Origin: a virus
Reading direction: 5' to 3' (one strand)
IMG/VR virus record: IMGVR_UViG_3300020442_000908
Span: 1 to 51,391 of that record
DNA: 51,391 bases
How positions within the stretch are numbered: the stretch's first letter is position 1; each line of letters opens with the position of its first letter. The notes beneath the pieces were generated by a model. The model was not told the origin of the DNA. It did no database searches and saw only the letters and a list, made by a program, of their open reading frames with translations. Positions 1-8,620 of this stretch are shown piece by piece. Made by a program: the position numbers and the translations under genes.

Positions 1-669
1 TATCTTCAAAGCAATATACCTCACTTCAAGTGTTGGGTGAGGCGTGAATACACGCATAATCACGAAGCCTATCATGGGGAGTTTCTTCATGCGATGGCTG
101 TCGCGGTCACTACTCTGCCCAACAGATGTCTCAGCTTTCAAATGATATTTACTGGCATAGAAGCTGAAGGCGAAGAAAAGGACACCGTACATGGCGGGGC
201 TATGTGGGCAAGGATGCCGATTACAGCATTGGTGGCAGACGAACCCCTAGACGAGTGGCCTGAACCCATGGATGTCCATGACGCACAACCTTGGGACTGC
301 CCCTCTCATACACATGCTGTGTACACAATAGACAGGGCAACACCCTGTCCTTGGCTCGCAAAAGTTGGCGGTAACTTTTATCCAGCAAAATATATGTTTA
401 CTGTTGATTACACCGACAGTGAGATTGCGGACGACCCAGCACAACACAAGCAAAGCCATGTTATGCATCTGCTGGATGCGGGAGAATGGACAGGGAATAT
501 TATAGCTCTGCCGAACAACAGGGTCAGGGTAACGCATCCCGCATGGTTTGAGACGGGAGAGGGCGCACCAGATTTTAAGCCGTCGGCACATATACATTAC
601 AGCAAAAGTGATTTAGACTATACGCTAGATGTGAATAGGATTTTTGATAATCTTTACAACGAGGACTAG
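1..669 (+). CDS. Phage neck-region protein of unknown function, 5'-truncated by the window edge
   Basis: The reading frame is open from base 1. A GTG at 37 could be taken as a start, but twelve sense codons precede it with no stop and no good ribosome site, so the gene most likely begins outside the window. The visible part is 222 residues. It is rich in Trp, His and Pro and has no motif I recognise. It sits between the capsid region (right edge of the window, same strand) and the adaptor gene, two bases after its own stop, so a head-completion or neck role is inferred from position only. A GTT-N6-AAC palindrome at 364-375 lies inside codons for K-V-G-G-N and is probably coincidental. Confidence 0.85.
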   Translation, partial: YLQSNIPHFKCWVRREYTHNHEAYHGEFLHAMAVAVTTLPNRCLSFQMIFTGIEAEGEEKDTVHGGAMWARMPITALVADEPLDEWPEPMDVHDAQPWDCPSHTHAVYTIDRATPCPWLAKVGGNFYPAKYMFTVDYTDSEIADDPAQHKQSHVMHLLDAGEWTGNIIALPNNRVRVTHPAWFETGEGAPDFKPSAHIHYSKSDLDYTLDVNRIFDNLYNED

Positions 670-671
670 CG

Positions 672-1310
672 ATGGCGTACACGTTTACTACGCTTAAACA
701 AGCGATACAGGATTACACTGAAAACACGGAAACAACTTTTGTAAACAACCTGTCGCGTTTCATACAAAACGCTGAAGAGCGGTTGTACAGAACGGTGCAA
801 ATCCCAAGCTTGCGTAGAGTAGTGGACTCAACCTTGGTGAGCGGGCAAAGGTTTCTAAACAAGCCAGCAAACTTCCAATACATATATTCTATTGCGGTCA
901 AAGAATCAGATGGAGACTATGTGTTTCTTTTGGATAAAGACCCTAATTTTTTAAGAGAAGCCTACCCAAACCCTGCGACGACGGGGTTTCCATTGTATTA
1001 TTCAAATCACAGTGATGAGCATTTTATGCTGGCTCCAACACCCAACTCAACTTATGCGGTGCAGTTGCATTACGCACATGACCCAACATCAATCACAACG
1101 TCGAGTGACGGGACAAGCTGGCTCGGAACAAACGCAGAAGTCCCTCTTCTTTATGGCTCCTTGATAGAGGCCAACATATTTATGAAGGGTGACCCAGATG
1201 TTACGCAAATGTATGAAGCCAAATATCAAGAGGCTATCGGACTGCTTGTGCAACAAACAGAGGGCAGGCTTAAAAGAGATAGCTATAGAGACGGGGAGGT
1301 CAGGGTATAA
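672..1310 (+). CDS. Head-to-tail adaptor protein (SU10 / P22 gp4-like)
   Basis: 212 residues. The N-terminus is helical (LKQAIQDYTENTE, then FIQNAEERLYR), the middle is beta-rich, and a helical C-terminal section (LIEANIFMKGDPDVTQMYEAKYQEAI) is typical of the adaptor proteins that dock under the portal in short-tailed phages. Length and layout match the SU10-type adaptor family as I know it. The start follows the preceding stop by two bases and the stop overlaps the next start (TAATG at 1308-1312), so translation is probably coupled. It would form the ring joining portal to nozzle. Confidence 0.85.
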   Translation: MAYTFTTLKQAIQDYTENTETTFVNNLSRFIQNAEERLYRTVQIPSLRRVVDSTLVSGQRFLNKPANFQYIYSIAVKESDGDYVFLLDKDPNFLREAYPNPATTGFPLYYSNHSDEHFMLAPTPNSTYAVQLHYAHDPTSITTSSDGTSWLGTNAEVPLLYGSLIEANIFMKGDPDVTQMYEAKYQEAIGLLVQQTEGRLKRDSYRDGEVRV

Positions 1311-1609
1311 TGCTTGGTAATTCAATTTCTATGGAGCTTCCCAAAGAGCCTATCGTTACCGTGCATACAACAGTAGACAGGGGGCATAGCGCCGAAGAAG
1401 TCGCAGAGAGATGTTTGGATAAAATCATTCAGGTTAGTGATACTGCGCCCCCTGCTATAAGGGAGCAGGCGTATGCGTATAGAGATGTGTTGCGCCCACT
1501 TTTGATTTTTTATATGCGTGAGGCTATTAACAGCGACAGGACTACTATGTATAATATTCTTTGTAAGAACGGTCACAAGGATGTGGCTGAACACATTAGG
1601 AGGCTGTAA
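1310..1609 (+). CDS. Small neck-region hypothetical protein
   Basis: 99 residues, mostly alpha-helical by eye, charged, without membrane segments. Start and stop overlap both neighbours (TAATG on each side), so it is embedded in the structural operon between the adaptor and fibre-region genes. Small proteins of this kind commonly follow the adaptor in marine podoviruses. No function can be read from the sequence. Confidence 0.8.
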   Translation: MLGNSISMELPKEPIVTVHTTVDRGHSAEEVAERCLDKIIQVSDTAPPAIREQAYAYRDVLRPLLIFYMREAINSDRTTMYNILCKNGHKDVAEHIRRL

Positions 1610-2052
1610 TGGCTATTACCCAAGAAATGTGCAACTCCTTCAAAACTGAGTTGCTCAAAGGCGAGCATAACTTTACTGCGTCTAGTGGAAACACATTCAA
1701 GATTGCACTGTTCACAAGTTCTGCCACGCTTAACAAAAGCACAACTGCGTTTAGCACAACCAACGAAATCTCAAATACTGCCGGGAGTGCGTATAGCTCT
1801 GGTGGGGCAACTCTTACCAGTGTCACACCAGCCCTTAGTACGGATACTGCTGTATGTGATTTTAATGATGTAACATTTCAAAGCGCATCGTTTACCGCAA
1901 ATGGCGCTTTGATTTACAACACTTCAACAACTCCAGCAAACAAAGCTGTTGCTGTTTTAGCGTTTGGCTCTGACAAAACCGCATCAAATGGCGACTTTAC
2001 TATTCAGTTTCCAACTGCGGATGCAAGCACAGCTATCATCCGTATTGCATAA
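1609..2052 (+). CDS. Putative tail or fibre-associated structural protein
   Basis: 147 residues, Ser/Thr/Ala-rich with alternating hydrophobic residues, as in an all-beta virion protein. The N-terminus is a short amphipathic helix (ITQEMCNSFKTELLKG), followed by strands such as FKIALFTS and ALIYNTS. Proteins of this composition recur in tail-fibre clusters of marine phages, and it is followed directly by another fibre-associated gene. It is a structural protein by inference; the exact role is unknown. Confidence 0.8.
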   Translation: MAITQEMCNSFKTELLKGEHNFTASSGNTFKIALFTSSATLNKSTTAFSTTNEISNTAGSAYSSGGATLTSVTPALSTDTAVCDFNDVTFQSASFTANGALIYNTSTTPANKAVAVLAFGSDKTASNGDFTIQFPTADASTAIIRIA

Positions 2053-2061
2053 AGGTCTGCC

Positions 2062-2463
2062 ATGGCCTTTGTAATAAAAGATAGAGTCAAAGAAACTACA
2101 ACTACGACAGGCACGGGTACAATAACCCTTGCTGGCGCAGAAACTGGTTTCCAATCTTTTTCTGTTGTGGGTAACGCAAACACAACATTTTACTGCATTA
2201 CAGATGGAACTAATTTTGAGGTTGGCACTGGAACGTACACAGCATCTGGCACGACGTTGTCGCGGGACACAGTGCATGAGAGTTCAAACTCTGGCAACAA
2301 GGTAGATTGGGGGGCAGGCACTAAGGATGTGTTTGTTACACAGCCCGCAGAAAAGGCGGTTCACTCAACTGCAACAGGGACAAATTATTTCCAAGTAACG
2401 CAGACAACGCCGACAGATGGCTCTGGTTTCCCAGTGGGGTATATCTGGTTTGTAACGTCATAG
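2062..2463 (+). CDS. Fibre-associated structural protein
   Basis: 133 residues. The opening [20 protein letters not shown], followed by alternating TLAG, FQSFS and YTASG strands, is a recurrent pattern in tail-fibre neighbourhoods of marine phages. The AAAGG at 2052-2056 is a good ribosome site for this ATG. There are no catalytic motifs. It is probably a small beta-structured fibre or fibre-adaptor component acting with the two flanking Thr-rich proteins. Confidence 0.8.
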   Translation: MAFVIKDRVKETTTTTGTGTITLAGAETGFQSFSVVGNANTTFYCITDGTNFEVGTGTYTASGTTLSRDTVHESSNSGNKVDWGAGTKDVFVTQPAEKAVHSTATGTNYFQVTQTTPTDGSGFPVGYIWFVTS

Positions 2464-2472
2464 GAGAGAACT

Positions 2473-3381
2473 GTGGTTAGCCTCAAGGTTTGGAATGGTT
2501 CTGCTCTAAAAGACCCCGACATGATTATTGCGAAGGGCAGTACCGATACGCTGTTCGAGGTAAACTATGTTGTTGTAAACAATTCTTCACAGAACCCAGT
2601 AACTGTGTGGCAGGCTATATCACAAACAACACGGTCAACAACAACGACGTTTGATACAAGCCAATCGACAACAACTACGTTTGATACAAGTAACGCAACG
2701 ACAACCACGTTTTCAACGAGCAACTCAACAACGACCAGCTTCAATACGACAAGGTCTACAACGACTAGCTTCAATACTTCAAGGTCCACAACGACATCAT
2801 TCAATACGTCAAGGACAACAAGCAGAACTACACAGGGGTCGTATGGCCCGTATTATGCGGGTGGGTCGCCATTATATGGGTGGCTTTTGTATAATGTTTA
2901 CTGGAACGGGACAAGCATATACTCAGTTCCCAATACCGGCCCCACCATCCCTGTCCCCGGAAGCCATACTACGGGAGGGTATACATATGAATGGAGTACG
3001 TCAGTAGCCGTTCCTATAATATATGTAAGCTATTATGGAGTAAGAAGGCGAAACAATGCACAAAGCACAAGCTTCACAACCACATTTGGAACCAGTAGGT
3101 CTACAACAACCACGTTTGGAACCAGTGGGTCTACAACTACAACCTTCGGAACAAGCAAGTCTACCACAACTACGTTTAATACAAGTCAGTCCACCACGAC
3201 CACATTCAGCACAAGCAATTCAACGACGACAACTTTCTCAACAAACAACGCAACCGACACAACAATATTTGTAAGGCTGACAGGAACCCTCGGCGGAGCG
3301 ACAAGCACAGAGACAGAGGTGGCTAGTGCTGACGCAACCAACGTCAGATATTGGGACGGCGATAGCTGGGAGGAAGACTGA
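2473..3381 (+). CDS. Thr/Ser-repeat fibre protein
   Basis: 302 residues from a GTG start with AGGAG six bases upstream. Two blocks of a 10-residue repeat (S-T-T-T-T-F-x-T-S-x) occupy residues 55-114 and about 198-259. They flank a Gly/Tyr/Pro-rich section (residues 120-190) that could be a receptor-facing knob. Such regular Thr-rich decapeptides suit a beta-structured fibrous shaft. The stop overlaps the next start (TGATG). The DNA repeats could allow length change by slippage or recombination. Adhesin or side fibre is inferred from composition and position. Confidence 0.8.
   Translation: MVSLKVWNGSALKDPDMIIAKGSTDTLFEVNYVVVNNSSQNPVTVWQAISQTTRSTTTTFDTSQSTTTTFDTSNATTTTFSTSNSTTTSFNTTRSTTTSFNTSRSTTTSFNTSRTTSRTTQGSYGPYYAGGSPLYGWLLYNVYWNGTSIYSVPNTGPTIPVPGSHTTGGYTYEWSTSVAVPIIYVSYYGVRRRNNAQSTSFTTTFGTSRSTTTTFGTSGSTTTTFGTSKSTTTTFNTSQSTTTTFSTSNSTTTTFSTNNATDTTIFVRLTGTLGGATSTETEVASADATNVRYWDGDSWEED
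2635..2814 (+). repeat. Six imperfect 30-bp coding repeats, block 1
   Basis: Each 30-bp unit encodes one S-T-T-T-T/S-F-x-T-x-x decapeptide of the fibre protein (residues 55-114). Third codon positions vary between units, so the repeats are kept at protein level rather than recently amplified. Confidence 0.8.
3064..3249 (+). repeat. About six imperfect 30-bp coding repeats, block 2
   Basis: Second block of the same decapeptide repeat (residues about 198-259), with FGTS units first and FSTN/FSTS units last. It is separated from block 1 by a non-repetitive Gly/Tyr-rich segment. Confidence 0.75.
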
Positions 3382-3527
3382 TGGATGATGATGTTAAAGA
3401 GCAGATTGACAGAATAAATAAAAAGCTTGAGTCAACCCTCACAATTATACTTGAGCATTTCAAAGAGACAGATGAAAGAATCGAACAAATAAAAAAAGAT
3501 ATTGCAGAGATAAAAGGGGACAAATAG
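3381..3527 (+). CDS. 48-residue coiled-coil protein
   Basis: A short gene whose start overlaps the preceding stop (TGATG) and whose stop overlaps the next GTG (TAGTG). It is almost entirely charged heptads (IDRINKKLESTLTIIL, then IEQIKKDIAEIKGDK), which predicts one long parallel coiled coil. The tight coupling on both sides supports it as real. It may be a fibre-associated or trimerising element. Confidence 0.75.
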   Translation: MDDDVKEQIDRINKKLESTLTIILEHFKETDERIEQIKKDIAEIKGDK

Positions 3528-4399
3528 TGGCTATAGAGTTTATGGCAGACAATGAGGTACTGAACGACCCCGCCGCTCATTTTTTTAAATCAGGCAATGT
3601 TGTGAGAAACGACGTTAACAGCCGCCTGACACCCCTTAGAGATGCGCTACACTCTGCCTGCCCAAAGGGTGTGAAGATGGAGTACGACCTTTGGTATGAC
3701 TCTGGCAACGGCTCTATCAAAGGCTATCTTTACACAGACCTTATGTCTTCTTGCATTTTAATAAGAGCCGCAAATCAAAGATACACCAACAGCGTTATGG
3801 TCGAGGCTTCTCATCATCACATAACGCCGGAGGCTGATATGGTGTGGGACAAGATTGCAAGTCAATCAGATGACAAATATGCCCTGCTAGATGATGTGAA
3901 ACCAAAAGACTTTGTTGTATTTCTGCCCGGAACAAACATTGCGGCAGACATAGTTGATTGGAAAAAATTAAACAGAGCGGTGGAGCAGGGGGCATATGTA
4001 AAGCCTCATCCCATAAGCGCACCAGCGGTTATTGCAAAGCTTGTTAATGATTATGGCGAAGAGCGTGTCCTTCCTAAAAAAGCTTCTGGGCATTACTACC
4101 TAGAAAACGCATCAATCATAGGGTGCTGTACAAATTCAGAAATGGGACTGCTGGGTCTTATCAAGGAAAAGTCAGTGTATATTTTTGACCTTCCAGAAGA
4201 CAATCACATGAGAACCTACACATCTATCTATAGGGCTATAAAAGTTGGCGATAACTTTTCTGGAGAAAAACTTAAAAGAATTATCAGTGCGCCCTATAGC
4301 GGTTTTGTAAGTGTGTTTCATAGTGATTGGCATGGTCGTATCCTATCATATTTCAATCATTTAAAGGAGGTTCCTCATGTTGCCAGTATTAATACTTGA
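3527..4399 (+). CDS. Protein of unknown function with a glycosyltransferase-like (GT-B / capsule transferase) C-terminal half
   Basis: 290 residues from a GTG start with AAAGGGG seven bases upstream. The C-terminal half has two spaced features seen in capsule and Kdo-type GT-B transferases: a KPHP segment (about residues 154-157), and a later strand-Ser-Glu-small-helix stretch (IIGCCTNSEMGLLGLIKEKSVYIF, about 203-226), which in those enzymes contacts the sugar nucleotide. I see no clear donor-binding N-terminal Rossmann motif, and the protein sits among fibre genes. It may therefore be a fibre-glycosylating enzyme or only a fold relative. The role is uncertain; that the gene is coding is not in doubt. 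Confidence 0.8.
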   Translation: MAIEFMADNEVLNDPAAHFFKSGNVVRNDVNSRLTPLRDALHSACPKGVKMEYDLWYDSGNGSIKGYLYTDLMSSCILIRAANQRYTNSVMVEASHHHITPEADMVWDKIASQSDDKYALLDDVKPKDFVVFLPGTNIAADIVDWKKLNRAVEQGAYVKPHPISAPAVIAKLVNDYGEERVLPKKASGHYYLENASIIGCCTNSEMGLLGLIKEKSVYIFDLPEDNHMRTYTSIYRAIKVGDNFSGEKLKRIISAPYSGFVSVFHSDWHGRILSYFNHLKEVPHVASINT

Positions 4400-5093
4400 G
4401 GATAACTACCTTTATAAGATTACTGTAAACTCAGCAGAGGCGTGCGGGGTGGACTATACCTCTGCACGTTTCCATCGTGACCAACCTTACTTTCGTCAGG
4501 TGTTGCCGTTGTTAAAAGAGACAACTCTTGTGGTGAAGTCGGGAGTTGCCCTGAACATAAAAGAGAAAGACATCCCGCCAAAGGAAGCTTTTGACAAGTA
4601 CCCCATAAGCGTGAGCAAAAGATATGTCTATTCAGATAATCCGCGACTCGCTCCGATGTACTCAAACCTCAAGGACATGGGAAGCCACGCGGCTGTAGAC
4701 CTTTCTGTCACGATAATCAATCCATCTTTGTGGGATGACATACCAGAAACAGACAGCAATGTACTCAACAAAAAGAAAAGATTGCGTATACCCAGATACA
4801 TGAACCACAAAACAGACCCACTAAATGCGTCTGTGGTCTGTGGAAAAGATGCGCTAGTTTATGGTATGCTTGGTGAGAAAGCGGCTATATGGAACTACAT
4901 CCCAAATCTTTGGTCGGGAGAAGCAACTGTTAGCGAAAGCTATGCCTATTGCTTTGACAAGTTAGAACCGTTCTTAGATGGGCTTGAGGACGCTGATAAG
5001 GCGAGGATTCAAGGTCTTATAGATATTACTAACGAAAGAATATCTGGCTTTAGGAAAAAGCTTTTTGATATTGAAACGGAATATGACAAATGA
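4377..5093 (+). CDS. Hypothetical protein of the fibre cluster
   Basis: 238 residues. A strong AAAGGAGG ribosome site lies just upstream of the ATG, inside the end of the previous gene (23-nt overlap). It has a mixed alpha/beta composition, an N-terminal strand (LPVLILEDNYLYKITV) and a charged helical C-terminus (RIQGLIDITNERISGFRKKLFDIETEYDK). No catalytic motif was recognised. The overlap with the glycosyltransferase-like gene suggests the two are co-translated and may act together. Confidence 0.8.
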   Translation: MLPVLILEDNYLYKITVNSAEACGVDYTSARFHRDQPYFRQVLPLLKETTLVVKSGVALNIKEKDIPPKEAFDKYPISVSKRYVYSDNPRLAPMYSNLKDMGSHAAVDLSVTIINPSLWDDIPETDSNVLNKKKRLRIPRYMNHKTDPLNASVVCGKDALVYGMLGEKAAIWNYIPNLWSGEATVSESYAYCFDKLEPFLDGLEDADKARIQGLIDITNERISGFRKKLFDIETEYDK

Positions 5094-5968
5094 GCTTTAG
5101 TCAAAACGCATTTGCACAGGCTCCCTTTTCGGCAGAGGGTAATGTAAACGCAACTATCAGTGCATCTGGTATAGCGATTACATCGTCTGTCGGCTCAGAA
5201 ACTATAAGCGCAAGCGGCGCTTTCCCTATCACTGGAGTTTCCGCTACTCTGTCAGACGGCAATGTGGGCGTTGCATTGCCTGCCGCTCCCGCTATTTTTG
5301 GTATAGGCGCAACTGCATCAACAGGTAGTGTCTCGATTGTGTCTGTTAACAATCTTGTAATGACAGGCATAGGTATGACGCTGACTGTGTCAAATCAAGT
5401 CATATCAAGAGGAGATGCACTAGAGGGCGTTCTTGGGGTGGCGTCAACTGGCGGCTTGGGCGATGAGTCAGTAACTGCGACTGCTAATGTAGATATTACA
5501 GGCATTGGAATGACGGGCGGTATTGGCACTGTAGAAGCCGCCCAGACTGCAACGATTTTACCAGCGGGGATTTCTCTCACCTTCAGCGTAGGCACTGTAG
5601 ATGTGGCCGATGTTGTGATGGGGCCAACTGGTATTGAAATGACTGCGAGCTTGGGCAACGGCGAGGCAAGAATACCTATAACCTTGATACCCACAGGTAT
5701 AGGAATGACCGTGTCGCAGGGCGGCGAAGAAACAATATTTGGTGACTCAGACCTGACAATAGCGACAAGCGATGGCGGCACTTTAAGTATGACGGCGAGG
5801 GTTGGAACCCCCATAATAGGAGCGGCGATTACGTTTAGCGTTAGCGGTGTGAGCGCAACAAGCTCTGCTGGAAATATATTCTTCTGGGATGATTTGGCTA
5901 CAGGCAGTGACGGGGTGTGGTCTAGCCTGTCAACTGGAACTGATGTAACATGGGACAAAGTGGCATAG
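5090..5968 (+). CDS. Beta-repeat structural protein, probably fibre
   Basis: 292 residues, start overlapping the preceding stop (ATGA). It is built from about eight imperfect repeats of a G-I-G-M-T-x-S-x-G type strand-turn unit (for example TGIGMTLTVS, TGIGMTGGIG, PTGIEMTASLG, TGIGMTVSQG), consistent with a beta-solenoid or stacked fibre. It ends in a Trp/Asp-rich tip (FFWDDLATGSDGVWSS). It has almost no Cys or Lys. A virion fibre role is inferred from composition and neighbours. Confidence 0.82.
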   Translation: MSFSQNAFAQAPFSAEGNVNATISASGIAITSSVGSETISASGAFPITGVSATLSDGNVGVALPAAPAIFGIGATASTGSVSIVSVNNLVMTGIGMTLTVSNQVISRGDALEGVLGVASTGGLGDESVTATANVDITGIGMTGGIGTVEAAQTATILPAGISLTFSVGTVDVADVVMGPTGIEMTASLGNGEARIPITLIPTGIGMTVSQGGEETIFGDSDLTIATSDGGTLSMTARVGTPIIGAAITFSVSGVSATSSAGNIFFWDDLATGSDGVWSSLSTGTDVTWDKVA

Positions 5969-5976
5969 GTGATTAA

Positions 5977-7362
5977 ATGGCAAGCACATATTCAGACAAT
6001 TTGAGAATTGAGCTTATAGCAGACGGCGAGCAGGCGGGTAGTTGGGGCAGTACCACAAATACTAACTGGGGGATGATTGATGCGGCTGTCAGCAGTAAAG
6101 CAACAATAAACATTACAACAGACAAAACCTCTGGCTCTCCGCAGGATATAACTATTAGTCAGGGCGCGATAGGAACTGGTACTCGCGCTTTCATTGAGTT
6201 AACAGACAATGGAGATAAGGGTGCAACACAGCACTTTAGATTGACGCCAGAAAATAGAGAAAGACTCATTTATATTAAAAACAGCCTGACTACACAGGCG
6301 GCGAAAGTTTTTCAAACAACTAGTTTTGATGACACCAAAGATGTTGAAATCGCAAATGGTGAAACCTCTTTGGTATACTTTGATGGCGGGGGTGCGTCGT
6401 CAGCAACGGCAACAAAAATTCTTGACGCTCCGGTTGTTTCAACCATCACTACGAGCGGGCTTGCCACACTGGATAGTGCGGCGGTCACCAACAACCTTAC
6501 TGTGTCGGGTAATATCGTAGTAACGGGAACGGTTGATGGGGCGGATGTCGCTCAAATGAACAGCAAGTTAGCTGGCATAGAAGACAACGCAGATGTCAGT
6601 CCAAGCATCGCAACAACCTTTACTGGGATTAAGGGGTTGGATGGCACAGGCTCTGGATTAGATGCAGACCTACTGGATGGACAACACGGAAACTATTATC
6701 AGCAAGCTTCGACAGCAATCACGACATCTAACATAGGAAGTCAGTCTGTTGCTTCTGCGGCATCGGCTACAACTGCAAGTCAACTAGGCGGCGTTGCCGC
6801 CGCCAACTATCTCAGAAGCGATACGGCGGATGCTGTGAATGGTAATTTAACATTCTCCGCAGACCTATTGTTGAACGACGGTATTCAACTACTTCTTGGG
6901 AACAGTTCAGACGCACAGTTGTTTCACAATGGAACTAATCTTTTTTTAGACATCGACACTGGAGATTTCTTCATAAGAAGTGGAAGTACGACTAGATATT
7001 TATTCGATAGAAGCAACGGTAACTTTCATGCAGATGGAAACATTATTGCCGCTTCTACATCTGTAGGTTCGGACGAAAACCTCAAAGATAATATTCAAGA
7101 AATCAAAGAGCCTCTAGACATTCTATCGTACATCAAAGGTGTTAGTTTTGATTGGAAGCGCGACGGGTCTGCCTCTGCTGGTGTGATAGCGCAAGACGTT
7201 CTTGAGGCTGGGTTTGACTCTGCTGTTACAAAGCAAAAAAATATAGACACAGGAGATGAGTATTTGACGGTTGATTACAATCAAATCATTGGCCTGTTGG
7301 TTGCAAGTGTTAACGAGCTTGCAGAGGAAGTAAAAAAGTTGAAGGGTGAAGAAGCTGAATGA
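5977..7362 (+). CDS. Tail fibre/spike with C-terminal S74 intramolecular chaperone
   Basis: 461 residues. The N-terminus (SDNLRIELIADGEQAGSWG) is a common phage-fibre head domain. The middle is Ser/Thr/Ala-rich beta repeat, including a LDGTGSGLDADLLDGQHG segment typical of fibres. The last 100 residues are a peptidase S74 chaperone: S-D-E-N-L-K-D-N-I contains the Ser-Lys dyad (S365, K370), followed by the conserved helix-strand region and a C-terminal coiled coil (LLVASVNELAEEVKKLK). In this family the chaperone trimerises the fibre and cuts itself off just before the Ser. This is the likely main receptor-binding protein. Confidence 0.93.
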   Translation: MASTYSDNLRIELIADGEQAGSWGSTTNTNWGMIDAAVSSKATINITTDKTSGSPQDITISQGAIGTGTRAFIELTDNGDKGATQHFRLTPENRERLIYIKNSLTTQAAKVFQTTSFDDTKDVEIANGETSLVYFDGGGASSATATKILDAPVVSTITTSGLATLDSAAVTNNLTVSGNIVVTGTVDGADVAQMNSKLAGIEDNADVSPSIATTFTGIKGLDGTGSGLDADLLDGQHGNYYQQASTAITTSNIGSQSVASAASATTASQLGGVAAANYLRSDTADAVNGNLTFSADLLLNDGIQLLLGNSSDAQLFHNGTNLFLDIDTGDFFIRSGSTTRYLFDRSNGNFHADGNIIAASTSVGSDENLKDNIQEIKEPLDILSYIKGVSFDWKRDGSASAGVIAQDVLEAGFDSAVTKQKNIDTGDEYLTVDYNQIIGLLVASVNELAEEVKKLKGEEAE

Positions 7363-8219
7363 CCATCGTCAGTTCTGGGCAAATAACGATGAACGACATT
7401 GTTGCCGAGTTCGGTGGCAGTGGACAGCACGGCCTAACGGAATATTATAGGGGCGGAAGTTTTGTTTCAAACAATTCTCTAAACACCTCTATTCCAACAA
7501 GTGGACAAATATCGCTCACTGATTTTTATGGGGCGCAAGCATACACACTGCTTTCTGTGTTGGGGCATGAAACATGGAAAACAAATAGCACAAGCTCTAC
7601 AACATCAACGAAAACTGGAATATCGGTTCCTTCTGGAACGAAGTCTGTTGTTATAATGGGCGGTATCGGTACAAACAATGGCAGGCGGACGGTCCACACT
7701 GGGGCCACCTTTGGCGGCTCGTCGCTTACTGAGGTTGCATCCACAAATAATACTCCAGCCGAATATACATTTGACTCAGCAATATATGCGGGTAACACCA
7801 ACTTGACAGGAAGCCAGACGGCAACGATGACCTATAGCAACTCACAGCAAGTGTATGGGTCTGGTCATATTATTATTTTTTTAAACAAACCATTCAACAG
7901 TTTCGCGCCTTCTGTACAAAGTGGGATTGCCACAACATCAAGCTCTGCGAACAGAGTATTGCTTAGATATGGAGAAGGCTTACAGCTTGCAACAGGGACG
8001 GTTAGGAGTTTTACTAATCTTACAAATTTTACTGCCGCAACGAGCATAACGCTTAGTAGTGGTTCAGATTCGAGGCGTTCAGTGTATGGATTTAATGTGT
8101 CTCCCGGTACTTACAACGTGGCTGGAAGCTTAAACACTACTCTTAGCACCTTACAAAATGACTTTGGTGAGACATTTCAGGTCGCAACCTTTGCTCCCAC
8201 AAAATTTAATGAGCCATAG
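7359..8219 (+). CDS. Fibre protein with repeated SGQIS-M/L-x-D motif
   Basis: 286 residues. The start overlaps the S74 fibre stop (ATGA), so the two are co-translated. The N-terminus has two copies of a motif common in marine phage fibres: SGQITMNDIVAEFGG and SGQISLTDFYGA, joined by a LTEYYRGG turn. The rest is Ser/Thr-rich beta (residues 65-286). It is likely a distal or accessory fibre protein. Confidence 0.85.
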   Translation: MTIVSSGQITMNDIVAEFGGSGQHGLTEYYRGGSFVSNNSLNTSIPTSGQISLTDFYGAQAYTLLSVLGHETWKTNSTSSTTSTKTGISVPSGTKSVVIMGGIGTNNGRRTVHTGATFGGSSLTEVASTNNTPAEYTFDSAIYAGNTNLTGSQTATMTYSNSQQVYGSGHIIIFLNKPFNSFAPSVQSGIATTSSSANRVLLRYGEGLQLATGTVRSFTNLTNFTAATSITLSSGSDSRRSVYGFNVSPGTYNVAGSLNTTLSTLQNDFGETFQVATFAPTKFNEP

Positions 8220-8227
8220 AGGATAGC

Positions 8228-8620
8228 ATGGGTTCTGTTGTACATATTGATTGCTCCAAAGAAAAGGTAGAGTGGGAAGGAACCATTCAAAAAACATTGA
8301 TTAAAATTGATGTGACTGATGTGGGCGAGCTTACTGATGTGATTGCACAGGTAGAGTGGGAGATTGAGTTCATTCTCTGCGAGGGCGTTTCATCGTCAGG
8401 TTTCGTGACCACTGAGTTAGACTTAGACGATGTGGACCCAGAAGATTTTATGCCAATACGAGAAATGACGCAGGATAAAATTCTTAGCTTTTGCTTGGCA
8501 AAAGAGGGTGGCGACCAGTTTATTAAAAATCTTTTAGGGTTCCACGCAGAAAACCTTGCAAGAAAATATAAACAAAGAAGCTTTAGGAGGTTCGATATAA
8601 ATGAGCTTCCAAAGTTTTAA
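8228..8620 (+). CDS. Hypothetical acidic protein in fibre cluster
   Basis: 130 residues, acidic. An N-terminal beta section (VVHIDCSKEKVEWEG, then IAQVEWEIEFILCEG) is followed by an Asp-rich loop and a helical C-terminus. AGAGGA precedes the ATG. The end overlaps the next gene by 20 bases. No family was recognised with confidence; it could be a fibre-assembly factor. Confidence 0.78.
   Translation: MGSVVHIDCSKEKVEWEGTIQKTLIKIDVTDVGELTDVIAQVEWEIEFILCEGVSSSGFVTTELDLDDVDPEDFMPIREMTQDKILSFCLAKEGGDQFIKNLLGFHAENLARKYKQRSFRRFDINELPKF

Noticed and set aside
2635-3249. Regular 30-bp repeats as a CRISPR array
   Set aside because: They are in-frame Thr-rich coding repeats with no unique spacers of constant length and no cas genes.
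4241-4260. GTT-N6-AAC palindromes at 364, 4244 and 21739 as regulatory copies
   Set aside because: All three encode K-V-G-(D/G)-N in well-supported genes, so codon choice explains them better; they are not near gene starts.
5395-5958. Minus-strand frame of 187 codons
   Set aside because: Mirror image of the GIGMT beta-repeat gene; the repeats create an open antisense frame.
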